The notes under the pieces were generated by a model, which saw only the letters and a program-made list of their open reading frames with translations, did no database searches and was not told the origin of the DNA. From assembly GCA_964489695.1 (NCBI GenBank), contig CAZAZP010000037.1:1-6748 (forward strand): a DNA stretch of 6,748 bases, read 5' to 3'. Positions 6,210 to 6,748 of this stretch are shown in pieces; position 1 is the first letter of the stretch, and each line of letters opens with the position of its first letter. This DNA comes from CAYUXU01 sp964489695 (lineage in GTDB: Bacteria > Bacillota_I > Bacilli_A > Erysipelotrichales > Erysipelotrichaceae). The translations under genes and the position numbers were made by a program.

Positions 6210-6748
6210 ATGAAATTTCTACCTGATAAACTACCTTTAATTAACACCCCCGACCCCGTTTTTAGTGTCTTAAATCAGTACCAACAAGACTTAGCCACTA
6301 ATTTAAGTCAACCACTAATCAATGCAACCTTAGGCTCTTTATATGATGAAGCTGGTCAACTATTTGTTTATCAAACCTATTACCAACAATATCAGGCCTT
6401 AGCTAACCAGCAGCATGCTGCCTACGCTGCTGACCTGATCGGAAATCCAGCTTTTTTAACTACCATCAAGCAGTGGCTCTTACCACCAACCTTGACCTTG
6501 TTTAATCGTGTCTGTGCCACACCAGGTGGCACGGGGGCCATCGCGGCGGCGCTTTCGACATTCGCGAATCCGACTGAAATCGTATTAATTCCGGATATCG
6601 GTTGGCCATCTTATCAATTAATGTGTCAAATTCGGCAGTTAGTTGCATTACCTTATCAAATGTTTGATGCGAATAACGAATTTGATTTATCGGGTTTAAA
6701 ACAACAAATCTTAGCTTTAAGCAAAAAACAGCAACGCTTGTCTTTAAT
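6210..6748 (+). CDS. Class I/II PLP-dependent aminotransferase, 3' end outside window
   Basis: The first 179 codons are open to the right edge. The product is a cytoplasmic fold-type I aminotransferase that moves an amino group between an amino acid and a 2-oxo acid. Supporting segments: INATLGSLYDEAGQL, the usual substrate-side opening of this group; YAADLIGNPAFLTTIKQWLL; ATPGGTGAIAAALSTF, whose GGTGAI is the cofactor-phosphate loop; and PDIGWPSYQLM, the conserved W-P-x-Y that stacks near PLP. The catalytic lysine and the terminal arginine lie beyond the edge, so activity and substrate cannot be judged; an aspartate/aromatic type is the best guess. The start at ATG 6210 has a perfect AGGAGG five bases upstream. 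Divergent from etfB, sharing its control region. Confidence 0.88.
   Translation, partial: MKFLPDKLPLINTPDPVFSVLNQYQQDLATNLSQPLINATLGSLYDEAGQLFVYQTYYQQYQALANQQHAAYAADLIGNPAFLTTIKQWLLPPTLTLFNRVCATPGGTGAIAAALSTFANPTEIVLIPDIGWPSYQLMCQIRQLVALPYQMFDANNEFDLSGLKQQILALSKKQQRLSL

Overview
The window looks like the chromosome of an AT-rich, low-GC Gram-positive bacterium (Firmicutes). The evidence is a PyrR-type pyrimidine attenuator in front of a uracil permease, strong GGAGG-type ribosome binding sites, TTGAxx/TATAAT promoters with 17-base spacers, heavy use of TTA for leucine, and gene types common in Lactobacillales and relatives. The exact genus cannot be read from the sequence.

Layout, left to right. 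(1) On the minus strand, running off the left edge, is the N-terminal two thirds or so of a uracil:proton symporter (uraA/pyrP type). Its leader holds a promoter and a complete PyrR attenuator whose three alternative hairpins can be drawn. (2) A small minus-strand membrane protein of the FUSC/aromatic acid exporter type (920-1420). Its ribosome binding site sits directly behind a rho-independent terminator. (3) A tightly packed minus-strand operon, transcribed from about 6093 down to the terminator at 1433-1453: etfB, etfA with an N-terminal two-[4Fe-4S] ferredoxin domain, a GlcD/LctD-type FAD lactate dehydrogenase, and nagA. (4) A 148-base intergenic region (6062-6209) with divergent promoters whose -10 boxes lie inside a 10-base inverted repeat. 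(5) On the plus strand, the first 179 codons of a class I/II aminotransferase, cut by the right edge.

The core is etfB-etfA-lctD, which matches in order and domain make-up the lctBCD genes of the lactate dehydrogenase-electron transfer flavoprotein complex known from the acetogen Acetobacterium woodii. That complex oxidises lactate to pyruvate with NAD+ by also consuming reduced ferredoxin (flavin-based electron confurcation). The presence of nagA as the fourth gene suggests a link to amino-sugar breakdown. Cleavage of MurNAc-6-phosphate by a MurQ etherase gives D-lactate and GlcNAc-6-phosphate, and these two products are the presumed substrates of the two halves of this operon. That connection is inference; no murQ is in the window. 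The sequence also corrects three start sites: lctD at 4072 (ATG), etfA at 5258 (ATG) and etfB at 6061 (GTG), each shorter than the longest open frame.
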